Below, one piece after another: positions 56,165 through 64,000 of a stretch of DNA of 64,000 nt. The notes beneath the pieces are model-generated. The model had not been told where the DNA came from, searched no databases, and saw only the letters and a list, made by a program, of their open reading frames with translations. The DNA lies in the NCBI RefSeq assembly GCF_036924525.1, contig NZ_JAZHRU010000001.1, positions 5,175,001 through 5,239,000 of the forward strand, read 5' to 3'. Each line of letters opens with the position of its first letter. Positions within the stretch are counted from its first letter, which is position 1. The position numbers and the translations under genes are program-made. The DNA is from Bradyrhizobium sp. AZCC 1719 (GTDB lineage Bacteria > Pseudomonadota > Alphaproteobacteria > Rhizobiales > Xanthobacteraceae).

Positions 56165-57015
56165 CGACGTTAGTGCGGGCATCGCGACTCATCGCCTTGC
56201 TGATCGCGCTCGCATGGATGGCGGGCACGATCGATCGCGCCAACGCCGACGAGCCGATCGAAATCTTCGACGCCCATCTGCACTACAATTGGGAGCCAAA
56301 GCCTCATTTTGGCGTCGACGAGGTGCTGGCGCTGTTTAAAAAACACCGCGTCACCGGCATCCTCGCGACCAGCCGTCCGAACACCGGCACGCATGCGCTC
56401 ATGGATGCCAAGCCGCAGGGCCTTTGGATCGTGCCGTTCATCCGGCCCTATCGGGTGCGCGCCGACATTCAGACCTGGTTCGGCGACCCCTTCATCTTCG
56501 ATCTCGTGCAGGACGAGTTCAAACGCGGCTACTACCGCGGCATCGGCGAATTCCACATCTCGGGCAAGGCGGCCGATACCGATTGGGTGAAGAAGACCGT
56601 CGATTTCGCGGTCGAGCACGACCTCTATCTGCACGCCCATGCTGATGACGTGGCCGTCGAAATCCTGATGCGCCACAATCCGCGCGCCCGCATCCTCTGG
56701 GCCCATACCGGTTTTGGGCTTTCGACCGACCGCGTCGCGGAGATGCTGTCGAAATATCCAAAATTGTGGGGCGAACTGTCCTATCGCAGCGGCATCGTTG
56801 GCGGCGGCGGAAAACTGACGGACGAATGGCGCGCCCTGTTCGAGCGCTATCCTGATCGATTCCTGCTAGGCTCCGACACCTGGATCAATCAGCGCTGGGA
56901 AAGCTACGGCGAGATCATCGCGGAGTACCGTGCCTGGCTTGCGCAGCTACCGCCAAAGGTCGCAGCGCAGATTGCCCATGGCAATGCGCGGGCACTGTTC
57001 GGCGGCGAGCGGTGA
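56161..57015 (+). CDS. Periplasmic amidohydrolase-family protein
   Basis: A 284-residue TIM-barrel hydrolase of the amidohydrolase-2 type. A signal peptide ends near residue 29 (DRANADE). Metal-ligand candidates are His39 and His41 in FDAHLHYNW, a later His in LYLHAHADD, HTGFG, and Asp in LGSDTW. It may be a periplasmic metal-dependent hydrolase or decarboxylase. Its ATG overlaps the RND permease stop (ATGA, 56161-56164), so it is produced with the pump. That linkage suggests it acts on the pump's substrate or product, but no substrate is known. Confidence 0.85.
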   Translation: MTTLVRASRLIALLIALAWMAGTIDRANADEPIEIFDAHLHYNWEPKPHFGVDEVLALFKKHRVTGILATSRPNTGTHALMDAKPQGLWIVPFIRPYRVRADIQTWFGDPFIFDLVQDEFKRGYYRGIGEFHISGKAADTDWVKKTVDFAVEHDLYLHAHADDVAVEILMRHNPRARILWAHTGFGLSTDRVAEMLSKYPKLWGELSYRSGIVGGGGKLTDEWRALFERYPDRFLLGSDTWINQRWESYGEIIAEYRAWLAQLPPKVAAQIAHGNARALFGGER

Positions 57016-57294
57016 GGGACGTCTAAATCCGCAAACTCGCAGGCTGCAGCCAAAAAGGTTCGCATCCGGCGATGTCGTCGAAGCGAAATTCCGAGGTCTG
57101 ACGGCCGACGGGCGCGGCGGTTCCTACTGTGAAGGCGGATTTCATCGTCGAAAAGCGCTGAACCTTTCTTCCCTCGCTAAGACCCATAGTTGTGTCCGAG
57201 CCTGCATGCTGGACAATCCCGGGGAACGTCAGCCGCTGGCGAGGCACGGCAAGCATTCCACATCTCAGTTCCAGCAAAACGCAAGGAGGAGCAC

Positions 57295-57771
57295 ATGCGC
57301 AACTCTCTCGCCGTTTTCCTTTCTGGCGTGGCTCTGGCCATTGCGGCGTCGACCGCTCAAGCCGGAGAGCAGGTACTCGAATTCAAGCTCGTCACCAAGC
57401 CGATCGACTACAAAATAACAGAGGCAGCAAACATCGAAGGCCAGACGATCGCGTCCGGCAAACTGTTCGGCGTCGCGGTCTTCAAGGACGGCCGCATGGG
57501 CGTGAAAGAGTTCGTCAATTCCGCAGACTTGCTCAAGGGCACGGGAACCTTCTACGGCTACAGCACCTACACGTTCGAGGAGGGCTCGATCACGGCGCGT
57601 TACACCGGCGCGGTCAAAGACGGCCGGTCAAGCGGCGAATATACGATCCTCTCGGGCACGGGTGCCTATGCAAACGCTACGGGCACGGGCACCATCGAAA
57701 GCGCGCCGAACCCGTTCAAGGGCGTCAACCTCTTGAACATAAAGCTGGTCGTCAGAACGCCCGGTACGTAA
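57295..57771 (+). CDS. Secreted beta-barrel-like protein (allene-oxide-cyclase-like)
   Basis: A 158-residue periplasmic protein with a clear signal peptide (cleavage near 21, STAQAGEQ). The mature part is all beta-strand: repeated YGYSTYTFEEGSITARYTG and SGEYTILSGTGAYANATGTG stretches fit the allene oxide cyclase/dirigent-type barrel found in a set of bacterial hypothetical proteins. No catalytic residues can be named. AAGGAGGA at the best distance sets the ATG at 57295, so the upstream 35 codons are not used. It has its own promoter in the 279-bp gap after the amidohydrolase and is followed by a hairpin at 57790-57820. Confidence 0.75.
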   Translation: MRNSLAVFLSGVALAIAASTAQAGEQVLEFKLVTKPIDYKITEAANIEGQTIASGKLFGVAVFKDGRMGVKEFVNSADLLKGTGTFYGYSTYTFEEGSITARYTGAVKDGRSSGEYTILSGTGAYANATGTGTIESAPNPFKGVNLLNIKLVVRTPGT

Positions 57772-57789
57772 GAGGTCTTACACACAGAC

Positions 57790-57820
57790 GCGCCTCCGCC
57801 ACTCTCGTGCCGTGAGGCGC
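57790..57820 (+). terminator. Possible terminator hairpin
   Basis: GCGCCTC and GAGGCGC form 7-bp arms around a 17-base loop; GGCTTTGCT follows. It lies 19 bp after the barrel protein stop codon. The weak T run makes it tentative. Confidence 0.4.
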
Positions 57821-57902
57821 GGCTTTGCTCATGCGCCGCAGTTCACGCTGCGCAACGCCACGCTGTTCGGCGGCGAGCGCTGAAGCTTTTTCAGGCGCTT
57901 TC

Positions 57903-58877
57903 TCAATCCGCGTATTGATTGGCGGCGCGGATAATCGGCGCCCAGCGATCGACCTCGCTGACCAACTTTGCCTTCAGCGCTTCCGGCGTCGCTTCACTTT
58001 GCGGGACAGGTTCCGTGTTGATGTCGTTGAAGCGCTTCACCAAATCGGGATCGCGCAGCGCCTCCTGCAGCGTCTTGGACAGTTTTTGAACGATCTCGTC
58101 GGGCGTGCCCTTCGGCGCGTAGATGCCGTGCCAGGCGCCGACTTCGAAGCCCTTCAACCCGGCCTCATCCGCGCTCGGAAGATCGGGCATCGACGCCAGC
58201 CGTGTCTTCGTCGTGATGGCGTAGGCCTTGACCAGCTTCGACGCTATCGGGCTCGTGGTGTTGGTGGTCTGGTCGCAGGAGAGGTCGATCTGCTTGGCGA
58301 TCAGGTCGTTCATGACGGGCGCATTGCCCTTGTAGGGCACCGTCAGGATCTGCTTGCCGACCGCCGTCATGAACAGCATGCCGCAGAGGTGCGACGCGGC
58401 GCCTAAGCCCGCATTGCCAAAGGTCATCTTGTCGCCGTTGGCCTTGATGTAGGTAACGAGTTCGGCGAGCGTGTTCGGCGGCAGATCGGGGCGCCCGATG
58501 ATCGTCATCGGCGCATTGGTGACGAGGCCGATCGGCGCGAACGCCGTCTTGGTGTCGTAAGGCAGCTTGCGATACAGCGTGGCGGCGGTGGAGATGCCGA
58601 TATGGTGGATCAGGAGGGTGTAGCCGTCCGGATCCGCGCGTGAGGCGCGCGTGGCCGCGATGGTGCCGCCGGCTCCCGTGGCGTTTTCGATGACGATGGT
58701 CTGGCCAAGCAGTTTTGACATCGACTGCGCCGTCACCCGCGCGACGGTGTCGGTGGCGCCGCCGGCGGCGAAAGGCACCAGCAAAGTGATGGGTCGGCTC
58801 GGATAGTTCTGTGCGAAGGCCGCAGAGCTGACGATGGCGAACGCCAGCGCGATGACGGCTGTCTTCTTCATTTGCAT
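57903..58877 (-). CDS. TTT-type periplasmic substrate-binding protein
   Basis: A 324-residue Bug/TctC-family binding protein with a signal peptide cleaved near residue 23 (SSAAFAQ). It has RPITLLVPFAAGGATDTVAR, ENATGAGGTIAATRA, TVPYKGNAPVMNDLIAKQ and GIYAPKGTPDEIVQKLS. The start at 58877 has GGGAGG 5 nt upstream. It lies 82 bp after the tartrate/malate-dehydrogenase-like gene on the same strand, and a divergent LysR gene follows; this suggests that it binds a C4 or dihydroxy dicarboxylate for that pathway. No membrane components of a TTT transporter are present. Confidence 0.9.
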   Translation of the reverse strand: MQMKKTAVIALAFAIVSSAAFAQNYPSRPITLLVPFAAGGATDTVARVTAQSMSKLLGQTIVIENATGAGGTIAATRASRADPDGYTLLIHHIGISTAATLYRKLPYDTKTAFAPIGLVTNAPMTIIGRPDLPPNTLAELVTYIKANGDKMTFGNAGLGAASHLCGMLFMTAVGKQILTVPYKGNAPVMNDLIAKQIDLSCDQTTNTTSPIASKLVKAYAITTKTRLASMPDLPSADEAGLKGFEVGAWHGIYAPKGTPDEIVQKLSKTLQEALRDPDLVKRFNDINTEPVPQSEATPEALKAKLVSEVDRWAPIIRAANQYAD

Positions 58878-58959
58878 TTGCGCCTCCCTGAATTCTTGTT
58901 CTGATTTATCTCGCGGGCTTTTTTCCTCGCGACCGGACCGTCACGCCAGTGACGGACCG

Positions 58960-60033
58960 TCACACGTTGGAGCTATGGATCGCCTCCACAACAGCCGCGG
59001 TGACATCCTTGGTCGTCGCTGTGCCGCCGACATCGGGCGTCGTGATGCCGGCGCCAGTGACCTTCTCCACGGCGCGCATCAGCCGTGCCGAGGCTTCGGC
59101 CTCGCCGAGATGATCGAGCATCTGCGATGCCGTCCAGAAACTCGCGACCGGGTTGGCGATGCCCTTGCCGGTGATGTCGAACGCCGAGCCATGGATCGGT
59201 TCGAACATCGAGGGAAAGCGCCGCTCCGGATCGATGTTCGCCGTCGGCGCCACACCGAGGCTGCCGGCGAGCGCGCCGGCGAGATCGGACAGGATATCGG
59301 CGTGAAGGTTGGTGGCGACGATGGTGTCGAGGCTCTGCGGCTTCAGCGTCATCCGCACCGTCATCGCATCGACCAGCATCTTGTCCCAGGTGACGTCGGG
59401 AAACTCTTTCGAGACCTGCTCGGCGATCTCGTCCCACATCACCATGCCATGCCGCTGCGCATTCGATTTTGTCACCACCGTGAGCAGCTTGCGAGGCCGC
59501 GACTGCGCCAGCTTGAATGCGTAGCGCATGATGCGCTGGACCCCGACCCGGGTGAACACAGCCACTTCAGTGCCGACTTCCTCCGGCAGGCCGCGATGCA
59601 CCCGTCCGCCGCAGCCGGCATATTCGCCTTCGGAGTTTTCGCGCACGATCACCCAGTCGAGGTCACCCACCTCGGCATGGCGAAGCGGCGAGGTGATGCC
59701 GGGCAGGATCCGGGTCGGCCGGACATTGGCGTATTGGTCAAAGCCCTGGCAGATCGGCAGGCGCAGGCCCCACAGCGTGATGTGATCGGGCACGTCGGGC
59801 GCGCCGACCGCGCCGAAATAGATCGCGTCGAATTTTTTCAGCGTGGCGAGGCCGTCGGCGGGCATCATCACGCCGTGCTTGCGGTAATAGGCCGAGCCCC
59901 AATCGAATGTTTCGACGTTGAATTTCACATCGCCGAGCCGCCTCGCGAGGTTTTCGAGCGCAGTGACGCCAGCGGCGATGACTTCCGGACCGATCCCGTC
60001 GGCCGGAATGGCGGCGATTGAATATTCACGCAT
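58960..60033 (-). CDS. Tartrate/D-malate dehydrogenase-like decarboxylase
   Basis: A 357-residue beta-decarboxylating dehydrogenase of the isocitrate/isopropylmalate family. The N terminus IAAIPADGIGPEVIAAG, the substrate-binding Arg in ANVRPTR, VIVRENSEGEYAGCGG, the catalytic Lys/Asp in LVDAMTVRM, and FEPIHGSAFDITGKGIANP are present. The ENSEGEY form and length favour tartrate dehydrogenase/D-malate dehydrogenase (TtuC/DmlA), which makes oxaloacetate, glycerate or pyruvate depending on the substrate. The LysR gene upstream is divergent, as in known ttu and dml clusters. Assignment to one substrate is not possible from sequence. Confidence 0.88.
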   Translation of the reverse strand: MREYSIAAIPADGIGPEVIAAGVTALENLARRLGDVKFNVETFDWGSAYYRKHGVMMPADGLATLKKFDAIYFGAVGAPDVPDHITLWGLRLPICQGFDQYANVRPTRILPGITSPLRHAEVGDLDWVIVRENSEGEYAGCGGRVHRGLPEEVGTEVAVFTRVGVQRIMRYAFKLAQSRPRKLLTVVTKSNAQRHGMVMWDEIAEQVSKEFPDVTWDKMLVDAMTVRMTLKPQSLDTIVATNLHADILSDLAGALAGSLGVAPTANIDPERRFPSMFEPIHGSAFDITGKGIANPVASFWTASQMLDHLGEAEASARLMRAVEKVTGAGITTPDVGGTATTKDVTAAVVEAIHSSNV

Positions 60034-60098
60034 CGAAATCTCCGTAGTTCGTAGACTGCAGCTTGCGGCTTGGGCAAAGGTCAGGCAATTGCCTCGCG

Positions 60099-60121
60099 TT
60101 TATACAAAAAATTGATATAAT
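60099..60121 (+). promoter_or_regulatory. AT-rich promoter/LysR-box region
   Basis: TTTATACAAAAAATTGATATAAT is far more AT-rich than the surroundings and ends in TATAAT, an exact -10 hexamer for the LysR gene (60116-60121). The T-N11-A pattern that LysR proteins bind is met several times within it. It also lies in the promoter region of the divergent dehydrogenase gene. Confidence 0.55.
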
Positions 60122-60137
60122 GCGAGGCGGAGGGCCG

Positions 60138-61043
60138 ATGGATCTGCATCACTTGCGTTGCTTCGTGGCTGCCGCCGAGGAACTGCATTTTGGCCGGGCA
60201 GCGCAGCGGCTCGACATGCTGCCGTCGGCGCTCGGCCGTTTCATCCGGTTGCTTGAAGAGGATCTCGGCACCCGGTTGATGACGCGCACGACGCGGAGCG
60301 TCGCGCTGACCGACGATGGCGCGGTGCTGCTCAAGGACGCGCGTGCCTTGTTGGCGCAGGCCGATGCGCTCGCCGGCAAGTTCCGTACGCGCGGCCGCAA
60401 GCGCGCGGCGATCATTCGCGTCGGCGCCATCGACAGTGCCGCTGCGGGGCTGTTGCCAAAACTGCTTCATGACTTCCGGCAGCGCCGGCCCGACGTCAGC
60501 GTGCAACTGGTCGAGGACAAGACGGTCCGCCTGCTGCCGCGCCTGTTGTCCGGCCGGCTCGATCTTGCCTTGGTGCGCCCGCCGGAGCGGCCCGACAAGC
60601 GGCTGGAGTTTGCCTTCCTGCTGCACGAGACCGCCGTCGTTGCGGTCGCCGACCGGCATCCGCTGGCGTCGCGCAAGCGCGTGACCATCGCCGATCTCGA
60701 AAACGAACCGTTGATCGTACCCGAACGCCGCTCGCGTCCGCACAGCCACGATCTCACCATGAAACTGTTCGCCGAAGCGGGGTTTGAGGCGCGCGTCGCC
60801 CAGATCGCCGACGAGAAGCAGACCATCGTCAACCTGGTCTCCACTGGTCTCGGCCTCGCCATCGTCCCGCGCTGGACATCGCGCATGGCGACGCGCGGCG
60901 TCCGCTTCATCCGCCTTGCCGCCTCCGACATGAACAAGCTGCCGCTTGCCGCCGCCTGGACCCGCGGCACGCGTGATCCGGTCAGGGACGACGTTCTGGA
61001 AATGCTGAAAGCCGATTTGCCGCGCTACGCGCGCGAGGCGTAG
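60138..61043 (+). CDS. LysR-family transcriptional regulator
   Basis: A 301-residue LysR protein: winged helix-turn-helix at about 1-60 ([40 protein letters not shown]) and an effector-binding domain at about 90-295. The recognition helix reads [19 protein letters not shown], in which LPSALGR replaces the commoner QPSLSRQ. AGGG precedes the ATG at 60138. It is divergent from the tartrate/D-malate dehydrogenase gene across 104 bp and should regulate it together with the TTT binding-protein gene. The co-inducer is likely to be the pathway substrate. Confidence 0.92.
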   Translation: MDLHHLRCFVAAAEELHFGRAAQRLDMLPSALGRFIRLLEEDLGTRLMTRTTRSVALTDDGAVLLKDARALLAQADALAGKFRTRGRKRAAIIRVGAIDSAAAGLLPKLLHDFRQRRPDVSVQLVEDKTVRLLPRLLSGRLDLALVRPPERPDKRLEFAFLLHETAVVAVADRHPLASRKRVTIADLENEPLIVPERRSRPHSHDLTMKLFAEAGFEARVAQIADEKQTIVNLVSTGLGLAIVPRWTSRMATRGVRFIRLAASDMNKLPLAAAWTRGTRDPVRDDVLEMLKADLPRYAREA

Positions 61044-61048
61044 CCGCT

Positions 61049-61154
61049 CCCGTCATCGTCCGCGAAGGCGGACGATCCAGTATTCCAGAGGCCGGAGTGA
61101 TTGAACCGATAAGCCGCGGCGTACTAGATACCCCGCCTTCGCGGGGTATGACGG
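61049..61154. repeat. REP-like repeat, copy C2
   Basis: It contains GTCCGCGAAGGCGGAC, a perfect hairpin, then the words CCAGTATTCCAGAG and GTACTAGATA, then CCCCGCCTTCGCGGGG. This order matches copy C1 at 2152-2254. It lies after the LysR gene and before the convergent erpA gene. Confidence 0.75.
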
Positions 61155-61185
61155 TTAACGTGATGAGACGCCTTCGCGTCTCTTC

Positions 61186-61515
61186 TCAAACCGAAAAGCT
61201 GGTCCCGCAGCCGCACGATGCCGTGGCATTCGGGTTGACCACACGGAACGACGCGCCGATCAGGTCGTCGACGAAATCGACTTCGGAGCCGGCGAGGAAC
61301 GGCACCGAGGCCGGATCGACCAGCACCACCGCGCCCTCGCGCGCGATCACCAGGTCGTCCTCGGCCTTGGCGCGGTCGACGTCGAACTTGTACTGGAAGC
61401 CGGAGCAACCGCCGCCCTCGACGGAAATGCGCAGCATGGCGCCATCGCCTTCGCTCTTGAGGATTTCGCCGATGCGGCGGGCGGCCCGCTCGCTGACGGT
61501 GATGGCAGTGGTCAT
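61186..61515 (-). CDS. erpA: Iron-sulphur cluster insertion protein ErpA
   Basis: A 109-residue A-type carrier that delivers iron-sulphur clusters to client enzymes. The three cluster cysteines are Cys37 in GGGCSGFQY, and Cys102 and Cys104 in SCGCGTSF. The acidic run between them and the length support ErpA or IscA; the start MTTAITVSERAARRI favours ErpA. It is divergent from dgt, and the next gene on that side is argS, an arrangement usual in this group. Its clients may include IlvD and respiratory enzymes. Confidence 0.93.
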   Translation of the reverse strand: MTTAITVSERAARRIGEILKSEGDGAMLRISVEGGGCSGFQYKFDVDRAKAEDDLVIAREGAVVLVDPASVPFLAGSEVDFVDDLIGASFRVVNPNATASCGCGTSFSV

Positions 61516-61619
61516 GGCATGGTCTCCGGCCGCGTCATACCCAATTCATTTGGTATGGTGCGTCAGACATAGTTAAGTGCGCAATCTCGCGGAATCAAAT
61601 GGATAAGGACTAAAAAACC

Positions 61620-62828
61620 GTGTCGGTCGGAATGGCTGCCCCCCGCGCGCTTTATGGCTGCGACCCTGACCGGAGCCGCGGGCGGCTGTTTTCGGAGCCG
61701 CCGAGCCGTACCCGCAGCCCGTTCCGGCGCGATTGCGACCGGGTGATCCATTCCACCGCGTTCCGGCGGCTGAAGCACAAGACACAAGTTTTCGTGTTCC
61801 ACGAGGGGGACCACTACCGCACCCGGTTGACCCATTCGCTGGAGGTGGCGCAGATCGCCCGCGCGCTGGCCCGCCAGCTCGGCCTCGACGAGGATCTCAC
61901 CGAAACGCTGGCGCTGGCCCATGACCTCGGCCATCCCCCGTTCGGCCATGCCGGCGAGCGGGCACTCGACAAATGCCTCAAGGATCACGGCGGCTTCGAC
62001 CACAACGCGCAGGCGCTGCGGGTCGTGACCTCGTTGGAGCATCGCTATCCCGAGTTCGACGGGCTGAACCTGACCTGGGAGTCGCTGGAGGGCATCGTCA
62101 AGCACAACGGCCCGCTGACCGAGCGGGACGGGGCCCCCGCCGGGCCTTACCGCGACGGCGGCATTGCAGTCGGCATCTCCGATTTCAATCAAAAATTCGA
62201 TCTGGAGCTGTGGAGCTACGCCTCGCTGGAGGCGCAGGCCGCAGCGTTTGCCGACGACATAGCCTATGATGCCCACGACATCGACGACGGCCTGCGCGCC
62301 GGCCTGTTTGCCGTCGACGACCTCAAGGTGATGCCGCTCACCGAAGCGATCATCGCCGAAATCGACCGACACTATCCCAATCTTGACGACGCCAGGCGCG
62401 GCGCGGAACTGGTACGCGAATTGATTTCCTACATGATCGTGGCGGTCATGTCGGAGGCGGGCAGGCGCTTGACAGAAGCGAAACCGCAATCGGCTTATGA
62501 CGTCCGCCACCATCACCAGTCGCTGATCGCCTTTCCGCCTGACGTCGCCGAGGAGGAGGCCGCCATCAAGGCGTTCCTGAAGCAGCACATGTATCGCCAC
62601 CACCGGGTGATGCGGGTGATGGGCGAGGCGGAAGGCATCCTGTTCGACCTGTTCGCACGCTACCAGAATTCGCCGGGGGACCTGCCGGCCGAATGGGTGG
62701 AGGGTACCGAGCGCGTAACGGACGGCGAACGGGCGCGCCGAATTGGCAATTTCATCGCCGGGATGACCGACCGCTACGCCCTGATGGAGCACCAACGGCT
62801 TTTTGACTCGACCCCGGATTTGCGTTAG
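61620..62828 (+). CDS. dgt: dGTP triphosphohydrolase-like protein
   Basis: A 402-residue HD-domain dNTP triphosphohydrolase, cleaving dGTP or other dNTPs to nucleoside and triphosphate. The HD metal site is complete: the first His in [15 protein letters not shown], His-Asp in [15 protein letters not shown], and a later Asp in [14 protein letters not shown]. The length and [21 protein letters not shown] fit the alphaproteobacterial type (deoxyguanosinetriphosphate triphosphohydrolase-like). The GTG at 61620, with AAGGA upstream, is used; an ATG at 61632 is the alternative. It is followed after 9 bp by argS, probably in one operon. Confidence 0.93.
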   Translation: MSVGMAAPRALYGCDPDRSRGRLFSEPPSRTRSPFRRDCDRVIHSTAFRRLKHKTQVFVFHEGDHYRTRLTHSLEVAQIARALARQLGLDEDLTETLALAHDLGHPPFGHAGERALDKCLKDHGGFDHNAQALRVVTSLEHRYPEFDGLNLTWESLEGIVKHNGPLTERDGAPAGPYRDGGIAVGISDFNQKFDLELWSYASLEAQAAAFADDIAYDAHDIDDGLRAGLFAVDDLKVMPLTEAIIAEIDRHYPNLDDARRGAELVRELISYMIVAVMSEAGRRLTEAKPQSAYDVRHHHQSLIAFPPDVAEEEAAIKAFLKQHMYRHHRVMRVMGEAEGILFDLFARYQNSPGDLPAEWVEGTERVTDGERARRIGNFIAGMTDRYALMEHQRLFDSTPDLR

Positions 62829-62837
62829 GCGGCGGCC

Positions 62838-64000
62838 ATGTCCGATCAGCCAGCCACACAACATCTGTTCGCCGACGCGCTGGCCCGCGTGCAGGCGATC
62901 TGCGCCGCGCTCGCAGTCGAGGGCCAATGGCCCGCCGGCACCGATTTCTCCCGCGTCGTGGTCGAACCGCCGCGCGATGCGAGCCATGGCGACATGGCGA
63001 CCAACGCCGCGATGGTGCTGGCCAAGGACGCCAAGGCAAAGCCGCGCGAACTCGCCGACAAGATCGCGGAAAAATTGCGCGCCGACGATCTGGTTGCCGC
63101 CGTCGAGGTCGCCGGGCCCGGCTTCATCAATCTCACCTTGAAGCCGCAAGTCTGGGCCGACGAATTGCGCACCGTGCTGCGCGAGGGCGCATCCTACGGC
63201 AAAAGCGCAGTCGGCGCGGGCGCCAAGGTCAATGTCGAATATGTCTCCGCCAACCCGACCGGGCCGATGCATGTCGGCCATTGCCGCGGCGCGGTGTTCG
63301 GCGACGCGCTGTGCGGCTTGCTGGATTTTGCGGGCTATGACGTCACGCGCGAATATTACATCAATGACGCCGGCGCGCAGGTCGACGTGCTCGCGCGCTC
63401 GGCATACCTGCGCTATCTGGAAGCACTTGGCGAAATCATCGGCGAAATCCCGGAAGGGCTCTATCCTGGCGACTATCTCGTGCCGGTCGGGCAGGCGCTC
63501 GCAGCCGAGCACGGAGACAAGCTGAAGGCGATGGCTGAAGCAGCCTGGCTGCCGATCGTGCGCGCCAAGGCCATCGCCATGATGATGGACATGATCAAGG
63601 GCGATCTCGCTGCGCTCAACATCAAGCATGACGTGTTCTTCTCGGAGCGGTCGCTGATCGAGACCGGCAACAACAGGGTCACCGAGACCATCGACTTCCT
63701 GCGCGCCAAGGGCGACATCTACGAAGGGCGGCTACCGCCGCCGAAGGGTAAGCCGGTCGAGGATTACGAGGACCGGATCCAGACGCTGTTCCGCGCCACC
63801 GCCTATGGCGACGACGTCGATCGTCCGCTGATCAAGTCGGATGGCTCTTACACCTACTTCGCTTCCGACATCGCCTATCACAAGAACAAGGTCGATCGCG
63901 GCTTCCTCGACATGATCGACGTGTTCGGCGCCGACCATGGCGGCTACATCAAGCGCATGCAGGCGGCGGTGAAGGGCGTCAGCGACGGCAAGGCCGCGCT
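62838..64000 (+). CDS. argS: Arginyl-tRNA synthetase (5' part)
   Basis: The first 387 codons of a class I arginyl-tRNA synthetase; the gene runs off the window. The N-terminal additional domain (about 1-110) recognises the tRNA D-arm, and the HIGH-type motif HVGHCRG follows the [13 protein letters not shown] block near 135-155. Arginine-binding residues are in [21 protein letters not shown] near the end belongs to the catalytic core; the KMSK equivalent and anticodon-binding domain are not reached. It starts 9 bp after dgt with an ATG at 62838 and no strong ribosome site, so it may be coupled to dgt. Confidence 0.96.
   Translation, partial: MSDQPATQHLFADALARVQAICAALAVEGQWPAGTDFSRVVVEPPRDASHGDMATNAAMVLAKDAKAKPRELADKIAEKLRADDLVAAVEVAGPGFINLTLKPQVWADELRTVLREGASYGKSAVGAGAKVNVEYVSANPTGPMHVGHCRGAVFGDALCGLLDFAGYDVTREYYINDAGAQVDVLARSAYLRYLEALGEIIGEIPEGLYPGDYLVPVGQALAAEHGDKLKAMAEAAWLPIVRAKAIAMMMDMIKGDLAALNIKHDVFFSERSLIETGNNRVTETIDFLRAKGDIYEGRLPPPKGKPVEDYEDRIQTLFRATAYGDDVDRPLIKSDGSYTYFASDIAYHKNKVDRGFLDMIDVFGADHGGYIKRMQAAVKGVSDGKAA

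Noticed and set aside
61563..63629. A 688-codon minus-strand frame opposite dgt and argS
   Set aside because: Both plus-strand genes have complete family motifs; the long frame is due to high GC.

Overview
The window looks like chromosome of a Bradyrhizobium-type alphaproteobacterium (Rhizobiales, Nitrobacteraceae). This rests on the high GC content, the trpD-trpC-moaC and secG-pyrG-kdsA-eno-ftsB-pdhABC-lpdA gene order, an E1-beta subunit with its own lipoyl domain, an ExoR-like protein, several tripartite-tricarboxylate (TTT/Bug) binding proteins, an ErpA-Dgt-ArgS block, and interspersed palindromic repeats that I associate from memory with Bradyrhizobium. No rRNA, tRNA, CRISPR array or intact insertion sequence was recognised.

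Layout. 1-2300 is accessory and partly decayed: small hypothetical genes, a helix-turn-helix gene followed by a frameshifted partner, a large nested inverted repeat and a REP-like repeat. 2298-8572 holds a GGDEF/EAL c-di-GMP protein and an MFS transporter-amidase operon, with a divergent CGNR zinc-finger regulator separated from it by two palindromic operator-like sites. 8667-18419 is housekeeping: trpD-trpC-moaC, ppiD, tpiA, a small regulator/DUF/acetyltransferase operon, secG, pyrG and a NIPSNAP protein. 18511-25581 runs kdsA, an MFS transporter, a DUF3302-like/HlyD membrane pair, a class III nucleotide cyclase and an orphan ABC binding protein. 25632-29847 (all minus strand) has a secreted Cys-rich protein with a TPR protein, queF, and a cytochrome c joined to a Vgb-like beta-propeller.

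30026-41077 is the central-carbon core: eno, two oxidoreductases, the divisome protein FtsB, pdhA, pdhB, a DUF5076 gene, pdhC, lpdA and a threonine-synthase-like enzyme. Palindromic repeats of one family sit in four of its gaps. 41184-45972 is a mosaic: a TTT binding protein whose last 156 bp recur 2 kb downstream, flanking a small membrane protein, a perfect FNR/FixK-type box and a CBS-domain CorC/HlyC protein; a second CorC/HlyC gene converges on it. 46426-51717 has an RTX protein, ilvD overlapping an exoR-like gene, and xthA. 51902-57015 is an RND efflux pair with a coupled periplasmic amidohydrolase. 57295-61043 holds a secreted barrel-like protein and a TTT binding protein/tartrate dehydrogenase/LysR module. 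The window ends with erpA, dgt and the first 387 codons of argS.

The observations most worth following are the 156-bp duplicated gene end around the CBS block with its FixK-type box, the paired operators of the CGNR regulator, the 28-bp tandem repeat between xthA and the RND operon, and the uncharacterised DUF5076 gene inside the pyruvate dehydrogenase operon.
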